DNA of 64,000 bases from contig CM059624.1 of the NCBI GenBank assembly GCA_030435675.1, positions 3,372,769 through 3,436,768 on the forward strand, in the 5' to 3' direction. The DNA is from Steinernema hermaphroditum. Lineage: Eukaryota > Nematoda > Chromadorea > Rhabditida > Steinernematidae. Positions 13,547 to 25,774 of the stretch are shown here, piece by piece; the stretch's first letter is position 1, and each line of letters begins with the position of its first letter. Made by a program: the position numbers and the translations under genes. Under the pieces are notes generated by a model. That model was not told where the DNA came from. It saw only the letters and a list, made by a program, of their open reading frames with translations, and ran no database searches.

Positions 13547-13780
13547 ATGGTTGTTTGCATGCCAACTCATGGCGATTCAGGGAACGATCGAAAATCCTTC
13601 CAAACAAGCATGAGTTGTTCTGTCTATGGAATTTCACGTCATCACAACATTCTCTATTGTGGCACTACCGTTCGGGACTATCAGTTGTATGGTTATCGAT
13701 CGCTCGGATCATCCGTTCGCCCTCTCAGAAACGAGTTGAGTCAGCGGTGGTTCTTGGCGCAATCGCCTTGGCTCCCAGAA
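13547..13780 (+). pseudogene. Decayed retroelement-like fragment with degenerate zinc knuckle (copy a)
   Basis: One frame reads SGNDRKSFQTS, then CSVYGISRHHNILYC. The spacing matches a CCHC zinc knuckle (C-x2-C-x4-H-x4-C) with the second Cys changed to Tyr. A related copy on the minus strand at 15.43-15.67 kb keeps all four ligands. Downstream, from 13695, lies a ~75-base core (VRPLRNELSQRWFLAQ in one frame) that recurs at several other places in the window. The zinc knuckle suggests a Gag-like protein of an LTR element. No RT, integrase or LTR is attached, so the class is open. Confidence 0.4.
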
Positions 13781-15257
13781 CACCAGATCTTAACTATAAG
13801 GCCGTCACCATTGCCCGACCGCTCCGCAGCCAGCGTCTCTAGGGAAATCAACTCTTCTCCTCTGCGATGCTTCCACAAACTAAAAGGATCAACGACACTG
13901 TGACTAGGATGTTATACCGTTGTTTTGTTTTGTGTCGGTAAGATACTGAATGATGTAAAACTGTGGTATTCCCATTGGTGAATGTTTTATTTCATTAGTG
14001 TTAATGTCAATAATGGACATTTATCGAAACATGCAGTAACGAGCTACTAAAACTCCGGAACACATGGGTTGTTCGATATAACATGTCGTCTGTTTCATGA
14101 TTCTATCGTCAGCTAAATTCACTTAAGTCCGTTTCTATGCTCGAATGTCTTATTTTCCATCATCTAGGAAGAATACTGCAGCCCAGCTAATTATATGGCG
14201 CACAACAGCGAGCGCCCTAAGGATTCGTCTCAATGGTATTTGGCTTCATACGACATACTACGTATGTTTTTTCCTTGAGGAAGATGAGAGTCGATACGAC
14301 GAGATACTAATCCGAGGATTTCGTTTTCAAATCGTTTTCTTCCAAAAAACCACAGAAAAGATTAAAATTCCCGATGTGCCGTCCGCTATCCGGATTATCG
14401 GAGAAGATTAACGGTCTCGGTGACAGATCCACGTCAGTTGTCCACATATGAAGTTATTCACCCCCATCTTCAGGTGTCATACACGTTGTAGTTACCTGAG
14501 TTCTGTTGCAGGAGCAGGTAGCGCATAGGCAGTTGTTTCGATGAGAGACGCCGGCCGGATAAATGCTATCCATTTACAGCTATTCCGAACGAAAAGGCTT
14601 GTTTTCTGCCTTGATAAAAGCTGTTTTCGTAGAAACTCTTTAATTACCTAATTGAATTGACATGTTGGAATGTGCGAATCACTTCACAAGTGTCCTAACT
14701 GATATGAATTGAATGTGCCATTGCTGCATACCCAGCGACGCTTCATACTTGCACTGCTGTTCGCAGATTGTTCAAAGTAACTACAAAATTCCTATCGAAA
14801 TAGAAGCGATCATCGCAAGGGAGCGTGGCTATCCGTTCTAAGCACATTTTGCGAAGCATTAATGGGATTTTATTGCGCGGTTAAGTAAATTTTAATGACT
14901 GACGTTTGTGGACGTACCGCTCCGATGACTCGGTGATCAAACATCCTAGGCGAAAAAACAGTTTAACTAATAAATTTCTTCGTAAATACTTCCGATTTCT
15001 GTAGAGTGGTTCATCCTAACCTATTAAAAAACAGATTGAAAACATTTCTTGTTATGCTTAACTAATCGACGAATACTGAAAATGGGCCCCCAATTGGCTG
15101 CGGAGTCAACCGGAGCCGACAGTAAGGGATCGATTTGTATATTCGGGACAATTGTAACTTCTCGCGAGCTGCGGGATCGAGAGCACGTAGACGACAAGGG
15201 ACAAAGGGTTTTCTCTGATCTCCTTCATTTCTATTGGAAAAGAGACCGTCCCCAGAG

Positions 15258-15365
15258 TTCGGTAGGACCAAGAGCTCTCTGGTTCGTCGGAATGAGTTGG
15301 CTGAGCGGTTGTTCTTGGCCTTTCATGCTGCCCACAATGAACGCCCCGGCTCCAAAAAGGCCTGG
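15258..15365 (+). repeat. Dispersed coding-like repeat core (copy b)
   Basis: One frame reads RRNELAERLFLAFHAAHNERP followed by GSKKAW. The same order (NELSER ... NDRPGSQKAW) is recoverable with one frame change from the minus-strand block at 32.1-32.25 kb, and in part from 13.7, 18.7, 20.3 and 31.2 kb. It is therefore a repeated protein-coding segment, not a host exon. Confidence 0.4.
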
Positions 15366-15424
15366 ACTTTAAAAAGGCGATTCAAGAGATAATACGCGAG
15401 ATAGCAGCCACATTGCCATATCTG

Positions 15425-15670
15425 TTATCCATTGGAAAAGAGACCGTTTATGAGTGAAAAAGCATGTTTTGCCCCTGCTTTCGCAATATCGCCCACCACA
15501 CGAAAACAACAGAGCATGCTTGCATGACGCGATTTTCCACAAATAGAGCAATTCGTGCTTGTTTGGAAGGATTTTCGATCGTTCCCTGAATGGCTATGAG
15601 CTGTCATGCAAACAGCCATCTCATTCGGGTCGAATGACGAAATCAATAGGCACAAATGAATTTGAAACAC
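15425..15670 (-). pseudogene. Retroelement-like fragment with intact CCHC zinc knuckle motif
   Basis: The minus-strand frame reads SGNDRKSFQTSTNCSICGKS, then RHASMLC. Cys-x2-Cys-x4-His-x4-Cys is exactly the Gag zinc-knuckle spacing (CSIC-GKSR-H-ASML-C). It aligns with the plus-strand fragment at 13547-13660 in inverted orientation. The frame has no start context and ends without other domains. It is best read as a fragment of a retroelement Gag; the element type is not determined. Confidence 0.45.
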
Positions 15671-16166
15671 CGAAAATTACTGGTTTCTTGGTAGGAATGG
15701 CCTTGGAATCGGAGAACAGTAATGGGTTCGGTTTATGAGTCACGCCCTCACATCTGCTTCAGGCGTAAGCGAATAGAATTTTCAGGAAATTCGTCTTTCC
15801 GGAACGCAAGAAATAGCCCGACTAGGACGAAGATCTGACGAACTAAAGAGGTGAGCTTGTAAAGTGAAGTGATGCTTGTTTTGGGATGAAACTTCCGGTG
15901 TTGTGGACACTTACGTAGGTGTAAAAAAAGTATGCGTGGAATAAACTGAAAAAAAATGTGAAAAGAGCTTTGGTTTGCATGAAACACGGCGACGACTTTC
16001 AGAATTGTTTTCATCAAATCCGAGTATTCCTCTCATCGAACACAACAATGAAGACCTGATTCTCCGACTCATTCACAGCTGTAATTACATGTTTGTGTTT
16101 ATTATGCTTGAGCAAATGAACAATGGAAAGAGGTAAACGACGGAAACAGTCTTCAGAATCGCGTCT

Positions 16167-16328
16167 CTATCGTGAATCAGATAGATGCGAGGCACGGTGG
16201 CGGTGAATGCGTGGAGCACTCTCTGTGGCGTCATCGCAGCGCGACCTGCTCATCTCGTTCGGATGATTGTCGCCGCCGCTCTTCCAAGGCACCTTCAGGT
16301 CCTTCCGGTCATCGGGTCCACGACTCAT
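16167..16328 (-). other. Conserved second open frame overlapping the stop of copy B
   Basis: This is the inverted counterpart of 10206-10367, also 53 codons. It begins MSRGPDDRKDLKVPWKSGG and overlaps the upstream stop as ATGA. Three substitutions separate the two copies, all within ~12 bases near the start and none breaking the frame. The same alternatives apply: frameshift product, alternative C-terminus or open UTR. Confidence 0.3.
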
Positions 16329-16751
16329 ACGTTGAGGTTGTCGGCGATGATGATGTGGAAGGAACAGACGGAACGGATAGCGTCCAGGAAGGCGTCGATG
16401 TTCTCGACGGTGAAGCCTCGGCGAAGGCCGTCTTCGATGTCGACGACCACGTTGTGTCTTCTGTGCTTGTTACCCGGCAAACATCTGAAGAAGAGAGGTT
16501 AGGACCCAGAAGGGGACTGGAGAGGTTTACCTTCTGAAGTCGGGAGCCCAGTAGCACTCATTCTTCGTCTTGCCCCACGTCCGGATGTTCGCGTACTTGC
16601 TCTCGTCCTGCGGGGCGAAGTAGACGACGCGGATGTCGTCGACCGAGAGGACGACGTTCTTGCGGCTCGGGAAGAAGTACTTCTTGATGGTCAGGTTCTG
16701 ATCGCCGACCAGGCAGAAGTCGTCTTCGTACAGCGGAGCTACGGTAGCCAT
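16325..16751 (-). CDS. Small conserved-looking protein, two exons, copy B
   Basis: Exons 16531-16751 and 16325-16484 (minus strand) encode 126 aa, the paralogue of the gene at 9783-10209. The intron keeps its position and phase. Exon 1 differs from copy A by VLSVDDIRV against VLSVNDIRV and KYAN against KYSN; exon 2 gives the same residues. The upstream 200 bp are shared with copy A, so both copies should be driven by the same promoter, on opposite strands and divergent from the spacer's point of view (transcription converges on the 5.5-kb spacer). Function unknown; a PH-like fold is a weak structural guess. Confidence 0.75.
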
Positions 16752-19700
16752 GACACGTTCACTCTTCGGCTCGGAAGCTGAAGTGGAGAAGGTGCGCAGC
16801 TGAGCGCCTTAAAAGCGGCGCGGGACGCCACGCCCTCTGACGAAGGTGGATTTGCCGCCTCGCGTCACGAGTCCCCTCAGCCGCCAAGAAGGTGGATAAG
16901 TGGCGGATCTGCGTAAACAAAAGTGTCCAACGTGACGCCCTGAAGGATCTTAGCCGAACATTTCGAAAGCGATATATTTTTGTCCCCATGGATGACGGAT
17001 TTTGACAACTGATTATTGGCGCACTAATACAAAGTTCAAAAATTTCTAAACAAAGCTGCCGTAATAGACACATTATCTAGAGGGTGAACTTAAGGATTAT
17101 AAAAGACTTGCGACCGAGGTGGGAAAGGAATTACAATAAGCGGGTATTAAAACGGAAATAGTTTAAGCCGCTGTGGTCTCTGTGATATACGTAGGAACTA
17201 TCTTGAGGTGCCCGAAAGGCTCGGATTATTTTTAGGGCTCCGGTCTCCGATCCGATCTCTGTGAGGGTGGCATCGATGTGTTCGCAATTATGATCTGTCA
17301 AAATGAATCGAAATGGAAATTGTTATTGAATCTCAAGAAGGTCTTCTGGGCATCCCATTTTTCTGGGAATTTTGACATCAGAGGTATGATTAATTCTGGC
17401 AGCTTTGATAGGATTCAATATTTTCACTTCCTTTTGAGGTGAATTATCGATCTCATGTGTGAGTGTGTTCGAAAATAGCTTGCAGAAGAGAGGGTTCCGC
17501 GGAAAGAAGACAAACAGGATGGCTTTTAGTGTACAATATGACATCAGCTTCGAATTTAATAGCGCATTTTTCGAGATTGCTAATGGCAATTAGCGAAAAA
17601 ACGGAAATATATCGGAGGAAAACAGTCATCAGCAGAGTTCTACCGTAGCCATAAGATTTTCGATGTTATACTCCCTCTACGAGAATTTCTCAGATTCTCG
17701 AAGTTTGAATCAACACTCGATTTCGTGGAAAGGAAGAATTTAGGATCGTTCATCAGGATTTCAAACAAACGACATGTCTATTGGTACATCCTGTTAGTAA
17801 CCGATCAAAACCCGCTACTTCAGATACAACGCTTTGTTTGTGATATGAGAAGAATTGTTGAAAGGTCGCAACCTCCTTCACTGTCTCATTAGAGAAAAAA
17901 CCCAGACACGTCTTAAATGCTATATGTGTGTGATTTGTGTTTCGAGCTCAATAGGGCTTATTAGGCTGTGGGGTTAGAACAACACAAGGTGAGAATAACA
18001 AACAGCTTGTTGCCCTCTCATTGAAAATCGACATTGAATGAAGAACCCTGAAATTTTTGTACATATTATGCGTCAGTTGTAACATAGAAGGAACACCCGT
18101 AACCGAACATCAGTTGTTCTGTTTTGTTCCTCACTATTTCACCGGTTGTCTTCCGAGCGCTTTAGAAACGATGATGCATTAGCTATGTTCGCCCGCATGG
18201 TTTTCGGAAATTTTTAAAGTGCCGAAGTTCTGGCAGGATCCTCTCTAAAAGCATCCTGCACAAAATTATGACCTAAAAGCCGGAAGCACATTAGGTGCTG
18301 CATAGCTGAGGGTGGTTATTGGAACGGGATGGAGGCGAAAAGCACCTTTAGATCTAGATCTGAAAGTGCCGCTAGCGTATTTTTCGTGGAAGGCTAGACA
18401 TCTTGCTGGTCGTGTTTCACTGCTGCAAACCAATGTTGGATCAGAGGAGATGGTCTTTTACTACTCACGTTGAATATGCAACTCCCACAATCGTCCACTT
18501 CGAAAACCCTGCAAAGCTGAAGGCAACACATTCCCATCTAATATAATAGGGGTTATGTCGAATGTCACTGAAGCTCCGAATCCGGGCGCTTCGAATATGG
18601 TCTACACTTCATTTTATTTTGAGCTAGGCTTCATACTTGACGCAGCCTGAAAACCAATGAGGCCACTCTGTTCCATTTTGCCCTGCGCCCAATCCTGGAC
18701 CGTGTCGGTGACAATGGGTCGGGTCGTCCACTCTCTCTGCGGTGAGCTGAATGTGCGTTCTTTTCGAATTGCAACGCTGTAATCTTTTCGTATTCTCCAC
18801 CGAAACCAAAAGAAAATGAGCGAATACGGTGAGACTCTGTTGTTCTTTGTGGGTAGAAGTCATAGTCACACGACGTAAGGCCGTTGATTCGATGAATCGT
18901 AAATCGTCAAAGCCGAATCCTGGACTGCTCGTAATCTTGGAATTTTTTTTTCAGTGCCTTTTTTTCGTAGGGAGTGCTCTTCTTGGCGGTTTCTAGTCAG
19001 CGACATTAAAAAAGCTAATGATAGCTTTTTTCTCATCATCATTGTTTATGTTGTTTCTATTTTTGATTGTTTACCCCTGGTTGTAGTCGCAAAGATCGCT
19101 TTGCGTATGTGAAATGCTGAAATCCAGAAATATCTGAAGCCGCTTAAGGAAAGCGGGTGAAGATATTTTGAGGTCATATGGGGAACACAAATCCTCCTAC
19201 AAGAGATGTGGTGGCGGAGAGCCCGGAAATCAGTGAGATGAAAACAAGTACTTATTAAGAAAGATCTATGGTGAACAGCAGCCAGTGAAGCCCAGCAATG
19301 AAGAGCAAAAACAGAAGGGGTCAGGGAGGTATCCTGCAAAACCCGACATGGAAATTTGACGCAAACAGCTGACGCAAAAAACTCCAATATGTGGTTTCGT
19401 GAGACATCACGATCTGTTTCTGATGTTATGATACGAGTAATCGCAATAAAAACAATGTAATGGTTGAAATATCCCTAATTTTCATATTCCACGTTAAGAG
19501 TTCCTCCCGATAGGACAATGATGGTCTGTATAAAAGAACATTGATTCCTTTGGCGTCGGCGATTGCTGTGTAAAGGTCATATACGAAAATCTGTTAAGTG
19601 AAATCTCTTAAGTGCGGGCGCTTTTTAAATGAAGATGAGATCTTCGACCATGCGGCATGCTGCCCGGAGCTGTCAATCGGAAGCATCTCTAATGGAAAGC

Positions 19701-20247
19701 GAAGGTGGTATGCTATTTCTTAGTCAGCATCCGCAGTCAAAATAGTGCAAATCTTGTCTCGTGATAAGACTATGTTCGTTTCCAAAAGTAAAAACAAAAA
19801 CAGATCGAGGCCTTGAAAAGAAGATTAACTTACAAATCACATCTTTCTTTATTAAAGTGCATCTCGGGTCCTTCATCGGCTATCATAGAGTCTGTCGACT
19901 CGTTAACTCGATCATTGATCTTCTTCAGTGGTGCTTGCCTACATATGAAGTGCGTCCGTATAGAATGCATATTGGAACATCTTGTATGGCTCGTTTATAC
20001 GACCTAATGTGAAAAACGCCGAAACGTATTCATTTGTTCTGAATGAGCAAAGGTTGTAATTATTATGCAAATAGAAACTGTTTTTTAAAGATATTCCTAT
20101 TCAATCGAGAGAGCATTGTTGTAGCTGATCATCGACTAAGTCATCGACGCCAGATGTTCTAAAGATGATGCGATATTACGAAGGTCTTTCATTTGTGTGA
20201 TATTCTGCTGGTGTAGTATATTCCGACGTCAAAAGTGACTCTTTCAA

Positions 20248-20861
20248 TCAGTGAGCATCTTGGGTGAAATTAGACACACACCAGATGGCAGGTAGACTTT
20301 CACAAATAAACGGTCTGGTCGCCCATTCGCTCTGTAATAAATGAGTTAAGCTGTCGTTCCCGGCTCCCAAAATGCTTGGAACGCAATCGAGCGGTAGTTT
20401 CATCTGCCTTACATAGAAAATGATAAATGCCAAGCCAGCAAACCAAACATTTGCTGCAAGATGTCTAAACCTACACATAAGATGGGTCCCCACTTCACCG
20501 TGCTTCGATGCCTTGCCTCCAGCCAGTTCAGCAGCTGCACCACCCGCGTGCACTGATGGGATTGCTGCACTCCACTCCATGTGCTGTAGAAAGATAAAGG
20601 CACTCACTACTCGCTGGACTATGCCATCTCGGGGGATCTTGAAAAGTGAAGTCCGACATAGTCGCTTGAAAAGTCTGCAGAAATCTCTGGAGCAAGTATG
20701 AGGCGCAAAGTAAGCCACAAAGCGGCCACAAGAAGAATTTTAAGGAACGTCTGGAAGCCTATATCGGCGTTGAGGATGATTATTTCGAATAGTCGTTGTA
20801 GATCATTATTTGACATGATCTTGCTAATATACAAACCAATTTTCGAACTTTTCGGCGTCAT
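20248..20861 (-). pseudogene. Possible membrane protein ORF broken by one base in a C-run
   Basis: Two overlapping minus-strand frames look like one protein. The first starts at an ATG (20861) and contains a hydrophobic stretch, FLKILLVAALWLTLRLILA. It stops shortly after AGATCCCCCGAG. One extra C in that run would join it to the second frame, which has another hydrophobic stretch (VWFAGLAFIIFYV) and ends at 20248. The C-terminal part overlaps a dispersed repeat core (20309-20372), which argues against a conserved gene. A real frame break, an assembly error or a chance ORF are all possible. The family is not recognised. Confidence 0.25.
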
Positions 20862-22266
20862 ATGCTCATTTTGTTGCTATGCAAAACTTTTGGGACAATC
20901 TTTACTGTGTTATATTGTTATATTTCTTCTCTAATAAGGTATACTTCATGGTTTAATGCCATTGCTCCAAGAGATTTAAGTGACGCTGCAAAATATCATT
21001 AATCAGTTATCCGGATTACTGCTCGATTTGGCGACTTATATTTTCTGATACGCAGTGAACCGGATATCGGGGAAAAGAATCGTTTCTCGGACCGCTCAAA
21101 GCCAAATTTAACTTTGCACACAAACACAGGGGTACACATGGACTCGTGCAGACATCTGTCGTCGCAGCCAGTCGCTAACGACCATTTTTCTCCCCCACGG
21201 CACCCACAATCAGTCTATCGTCTATTTCGACTGTCTACACGCATTCTTTGCACAACATTCGAGAACGTTATCTTCAGTCTAGACGGAACCACGGAGGATT
21301 TTGCAGGCCGCCATTTGAGTAAGTGTTTGTACGTACCATCTACGGATCGGTCGCTTTGTGCTGTTGTATCGTGTTGTGCCAGTGATCGGTGAATAAAATA
21401 GTAACCGTTCATTGTGCCCCTCGTCTTTTACACTTTGTGGATTCAACAAGCAGCGACGCTCGGGTCAACGCGAGCTTGAAGAGCAAGTGTATCAACGAAA
21501 TCGCAGTTGTTTTGGCTGACACAACTTGCGACGGATTTTACGGATCGTTTTATACCGCGTGGCACGATGTTGGCGAGCAACCCTTGGATCTTTTTAGTGA
21601 ACTACCTTTGGCAGCGGACAGCCGCCGTTTCAACATCAGACAGTCTGGACGTCGTGTGTAGACTTTTTTGGTTTCTGTTTATTCCTACTCTGTCGGCTTC
21701 CATACATAAACAGCCGTATTTGGCGACAAAAAGTGCTAGCTCGACTACTTAACGATGCAGAACACCATTTTGTTCTGAATTTTCATGACGAATTTACCGT
21801 GTGGCTTTGCACAAGCCATTTACCAATTACTCACTCTCATCACTGTTATCTCTCCATCATTTGGAGCAAAGCCTGTTGATATATCCACTTGAGCGCCTTC
21901 GCAGCTAATCTATGCGGATGAAGCCCGCATTCGGGAAAGATGGATTAATGGAACGCGAAGGTGGATCGGCGGCGGATGTCACATGATGAAAACACGCACT
22001 TTTAGCCATAGCTCTGTTCGGAAAACGTGAATTTCAGGGGGTTAAGATTTCGATCTAGTAATTGAAGCTGTAGTAAGCCATTGCTCCATGTCCGAAAAGG
22101 GCGAAAATGCTGTTAAAAGAGCGGGACTTCATTGTCTCTTCTGCTTTATTGTGTCCCACACATGCTGCAGCTCACAAGTACAGTACACAGGTGAAATGTC
22201 GCCGATGACGAGCAACACAAACCACATGATCTATATTCGTCATCTCATGTACAGTGGTAGTCCTCA

Positions 22267-22485
22267 ATGACCTTCATAGTGTGGCTTCAGGGAATCCTTC
22301 ACATGTACAGTGATGTTTGCAAAAATTTTGACGCAAAACAGAAAGTGCAGGTCGACTATTTTGCGGAAGATCCGCCAAGCTTCAAGAACGGAAATGGCTT
22401 AATGGACGAGGATGGAACATTGGTGATCCAAAAACTGAAGGCTGTGAAGGTGGATCTTCAACTTCCAACGCATATGGAATGTTAA
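22267..22485 (+). CDS. Hypothetical short ORF, 72 codons
   Basis: The ORF opens with ATG and reads MTFIVWLQGILHMY, then a charged part including KVQVDYFAEDPPSFKNGNG and DEDGTLVIQKLK. The composition is protein-like, more so than nearby frames. No splice-linked exon or homology is recognised. It could be the last exon of an otherwise decayed gene. Confidence 0.2.
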   Translation: MTFIVWLQGILHMYSDVCKNFDAKQKVQVDYFAEDPPSFKNGNGLMDEDGTLVIQKLKAVKVDLQLPTHMEC

Positions 22486-22910
22486 TTGGCCACGGCATTA
22501 CGTGAACGTGTCCTTTAAGAAATCTTAACTACAAAAAATACCCTCATCAATAATTAGCAGGGCAATAGGCCGGTATTATTCTTAATACGGACATTATCAA
22601 GACATAAGATGAAATTTGCCTGCGCCCTGAATATTGTACCTCGTGCCCACTTTTATTTATCGTGAGTCGAATAAAGATTCCACCTTCAGTCTAAATTTGG
22701 GGATCACAACGCAGCAAGAGCCTTGCAGGGTTTCACGGAAGCCCTTGCGTTGCGTGCACTCTGAAAAACAACGAAACTAAAGTCAGAGCATATTCGACAA
22801 CAATTGTGAAAATGAGAAATTTAGGAATTTTTGGAGGAACCAACAGCTCTATCAGTAAAGTAGTTCAAATACACTCTCTTTATAAGCTTTTTGTGTGAGG
22901 GATGTACCAC

Positions 22911-22991
22911 GGCGAGATGGCCGAGTGGTCTAAGGCGCTGGTTTTAGGCACCAGTCACATTGTGGCGTGGGTTCGAATCCCACTCTCGTCA
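22911..22991 (+). tRNA. tRNA-Leu (anticodon UAG)
   Basis: The acceptor stem GGCGAGA pairs with TCTCGTC (one G-U). The D arm contains GGCCGAGTGGTCTAAGGC, which is also the A box. The anticodon stem CTGGT/ACCAG closes the loop TTTAGGC, giving anticodon TAG. A long variable arm and a T arm with GGTTCGAATCC (B box) follow. A class II variable arm with this D loop is characteristic of Leu. There is no intron. The CTTTTT run just after the gene is a Pol III terminator. It reads CUA leucine codons. Confidence 0.95.
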
Positions 22992-23552
22992 AATCTTTTT
23001 GTTATTACGTTTTTGCTGTGCTTCTTGTTATAAAGCACTTTTTTGCTTGATACTTAGTGGGCAAACATACGCCGAATAATCATCAATTCGTCGTATCCTC
23101 AACATTCTGCTTCTCGCCGACCTACGGATTCCTACAAAGGTGACCGTCTATGAGACTAGTGAGTTTCATTGACTCGGCACGCAGAACAACAATGAAACTA
23201 GGGTTCTGATGGTTTCCAGCGGCATTCCTGGCTTGCTGAAATAACTGCTCAAATCGACTTGCTGGTGTTGTGCCAACGTGTACGCCTTCTGATGGCCAGT
23301 ATTTGAACTATGACGATAAAAAAGAGGTGAAGTGGGACGAAAAGATGATCATCCATACTTGATTGTTGGATCGTATAGAACTTACTGTGTTGTAAAATAA
23401 ACAGTAAACTCTATTGCGTATGCTTTTAACGTGTCACAGTTAGGCTCTCAAGGGTAAATAGACAAGGAAGCTGGCGACATCTCCTTCTTTGCTGTTGACT
23501 GGCAATTGATCAAGTTGACCACTACCACTCAACGAATTAATCGAATTAATCT

Positions 23553-25214
23553 TCATGAGCGGTTTTCTTTTCCGGGCGTCTGAATTCGAGCTTGGAACAG
23601 GGTATTTGAAGGCGAGTCGTCTTGATTTCTCTTCAGCTTCCTCCAATACATTACACTGCACGTCGCAACGTACACCAAAAAGGTGGTTAACGTGACAGGT
23701 CCACATATCGTAACAATGACTTTGTCATGGAATCCATATTCCATGATCACCTTGGTTAAGGATGGCGCCATCCAGAAAACGGCTTCGAGAATAACCTGGT
23801 TTAACACCACCGTATTCGCCTAAACAAGCTATTATTCTTGAGTAAAAGCCAGAAAATCTCACCAATTTCGTCGCTTTGCTCGTATTTTTTCCAGTCATAT
23901 ATCTGTAGTATCTTCTAAGTTTCACAGCAAACACCAATGACGTAAAAATATTTGTTATAATCATCGCAGTGCCCCAGATATAGGCTGCTTGCATGACGTC
24001 TGCGTTGAAATAATTGATAGATTCAAATGTTTTCGGAAGCTTAGGTCTATTGTACAAGCCGTAAAGAAGTACCACTGCCACTGCAAAAGAGGAGCACACT
24101 ACAATAGCGGAGACGAGGAATTTCCTGCTGAAGAGTGAGTATTTGAATGGAAATGTGAGCGCCAGCAGTCGATCAAACGCCACGAAGAGATCTATGAGGC
24201 CAATGGTAGGATGCAAGGAGATGTGGAAGAGGCTTGAGTAGACGATTAGTTGTGCCGCTGAAACGGGAAAAATGATAGGGATACTGAGGGATTCTAACTA
24301 CGATTTTCAAAGCTTTGACCAGTGAAACGAATTGAACCGGATCCAAGCCTTGTTGGTACCACCAATGACAGGCGAAAACTACCACCTTTCTTTCGCATTT
24401 TATTGATTTAACAGGCGTCGGAAAGGTACATTTTATTCTCAAATAAGCAACTTGTCTTTAACAGTTGAGAAAGGCTCCAACAGCTCGAAAGAGATCTAAT
24501 CAAATGATGTGCCAAAAGATTGTATGTATTGGGTTCGCCACACACGTTCTATTTTGAGGGCAGTTTGGACCCCGAATCAATAAAGCACATTGAACAGGAG
24601 TCGCGGAACCGCCGCCGTTGAATAAATTCCCACACTATGTAGCCCGGTACCATATGGGCGTTCATTTGGACGCACGTTTCGCAATCTACAAGGTAAGCAC
24701 GGCAAGACCACCAATGAGTGCTCAATTCTTTCGTTCGAAGCTATGAAGACTACAGGCCTTTGGGCTCATTTTGGGCACAGAACAAGTGGAGCGCAAACGA
24801 TCAGAGAAACCCGAAGTCATTCCTTGTCTCTGACCCGAAGTCATTCCATTGTCTCTGATCTTTTGTTCCGCTGCTCGGGAACAATCATATTTGGTCCCAA
24901 AATGCATAACAGTGCGATACGAGCGTGTCGGCTCGAAGTCGGACCGAGCTGGGATAGCATCGGCTTGTTGTGTATCGATTGTTGTTCATTAGCTTACCTG
25001 GCACCGTCGACTGGACAAAGATTCCGATTGTGAAGAGAACTGTGCTAACGGCAAATGCCGTATGAAAAGCGATGTGCACGAGCAACATCGAAAACTGTCC
25101 ATTTCTGTTTTTCAGTCGCAACTGACTATACAGTGTCCAGCTATTTAGAATACTAGCAGTAATGGCACACGATAACTGTATACCGTAGTTGATTCGAAGA
25201 TTCAAGGCTAACAT
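23553..25214 (-). CDS. Nematode 7TM chemoreceptor-like GPCR (Srbc-like), copy A
   Basis: Three exons (24998-25214, 23863-24257, 23553-23819) with GT-AG introns in matching phase encode 292 aa. The 740-bp intron 1 contrasts with a 43-bp one in copy B. Seven hydrophobic segments are visible: GIQLSCAITASILN near the N-terminus, MLLVHIAFHTAFAVSTVLFT, the helix around IGLIDLFVAFDRLLALTFPF, LVSAIVVCSSFAVAVVLLYG, AAYIWGTAMIITNIF, VVLNQVILEAVFWMAPSL, and TICGPVTLTTFLVYV. The DR-LALTFPFKY box after helix 3 and the ANxVxLNQ ... GP near helices 6-7 are what nematode serpentine receptors of the Srbc type show. The exact class is inferred. Such receptors sit in chemosensory cilia and detect environmental cues. 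A tandem paralogue lies 1.3 kb upstream on the same strand. Confidence 0.8.
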
Positions 25215-25774
25215 GGCTGCGAAGTCAGCGGCTATGTCAAGTTTAAAGAGTAGAAAATATACGACACAAATCCTTTCCTTTCATTGAAATAAGTAACCCT
25301 TTAACCGATGAGAATTAAGGAAGCCATCGTTGATGAGTACAATCTTTTGTTGGGATTGTTCGCCTTGAGATTTTCTCCAATAACATGTGGCAATAACATT
25401 GCTGGGAATAATACGTCGTTTGTGTTTGACTGAAAAAGAAAGTGGTCGAGATCACTCGTGAGAAAATGTTGGTATTGACGTTTCGCCTTTCTGCCCACAT
25501 TCAGACAACGAATTTGAAGAGACAAGGGCTCTTGCACCTCCACGCTGAGTATGCGAAACAACCATGCGCCTTCTTATCCCAACTTAATAACCTGAAGATG
25601 CCCCATTTCGTATGTCCAAGTAGGTATTCACCGAATTGGGAACACATATGGAAGGCTGATATATCGAATAAACGCTGATGAACAATGCATACAGCTATAT
25701 CCGGTTTAGGAGTGACCTCTTAGCCCATAGCCATACAAAAGCGCTACTCGCAAAAGCAAAACTCCCTCGGCCCC

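Larger units (their letters stand above)
10491..16043. other. Spacer between the inverted arms: repeat remnants, no intact gene
   Basis: The 5.5 kb between the two copies holds decayed, retroelement-like fragments on both strands (listed at 13.5-13.8, 15.26-15.36 and 15.43-15.67 kb). I could not assemble an intact gene. Short internal repeats are present, for example ACATTATCACATGACATTAT near 11.98 kb. Coding-like segments near 12.5-12.8 kb and 13.0-13.3 kb are too short and lack splice context. Confidence 0.5.
16044..16979 (-). repeat. Right arm of the 936-bp inverted duplication
   Basis: This is the reverse-complement partner of 9554-10490, covering the same gene with ~200 bp of upstream sequence and the 3' end including AATAAA (minus strand, 16098-16103). 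Sequence outside the arms on both sides is unrelated, so both breakpoints are sharp. Confidence 0.9.
16980..22910. other. Mostly unassigned intergenic DNA
   Basis: Apart from the frame-broken ORF at 20.25-20.86 kb and a weak ORF at 22.27 kb, no gene is supported. A partial copy of the dispersed repeat core lies at 18715-18760. The segment 21.35-21.45 kb has an AATAAA within a pyrimidine-rich, LTR-end-like context, but no partner LTR or element body was found. Confidence 0.4.

Noticed and set aside
16759..17073. A 104-codon minus-strand ORF upstream of the small gene copy B
   Set aside because: It lies in the duplicated promoter region, and the equivalent frame is not kept outside the arm. 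It is best read as promoter sequence.
21114..21752. Two adjacent plus-strand ORFs (92 and 90 codons) with an AATAAA between them, considered as a retroelement LTR plus leader
   Set aside because: No second LTR, primer-binding site or pol-like sequence was found on either side.
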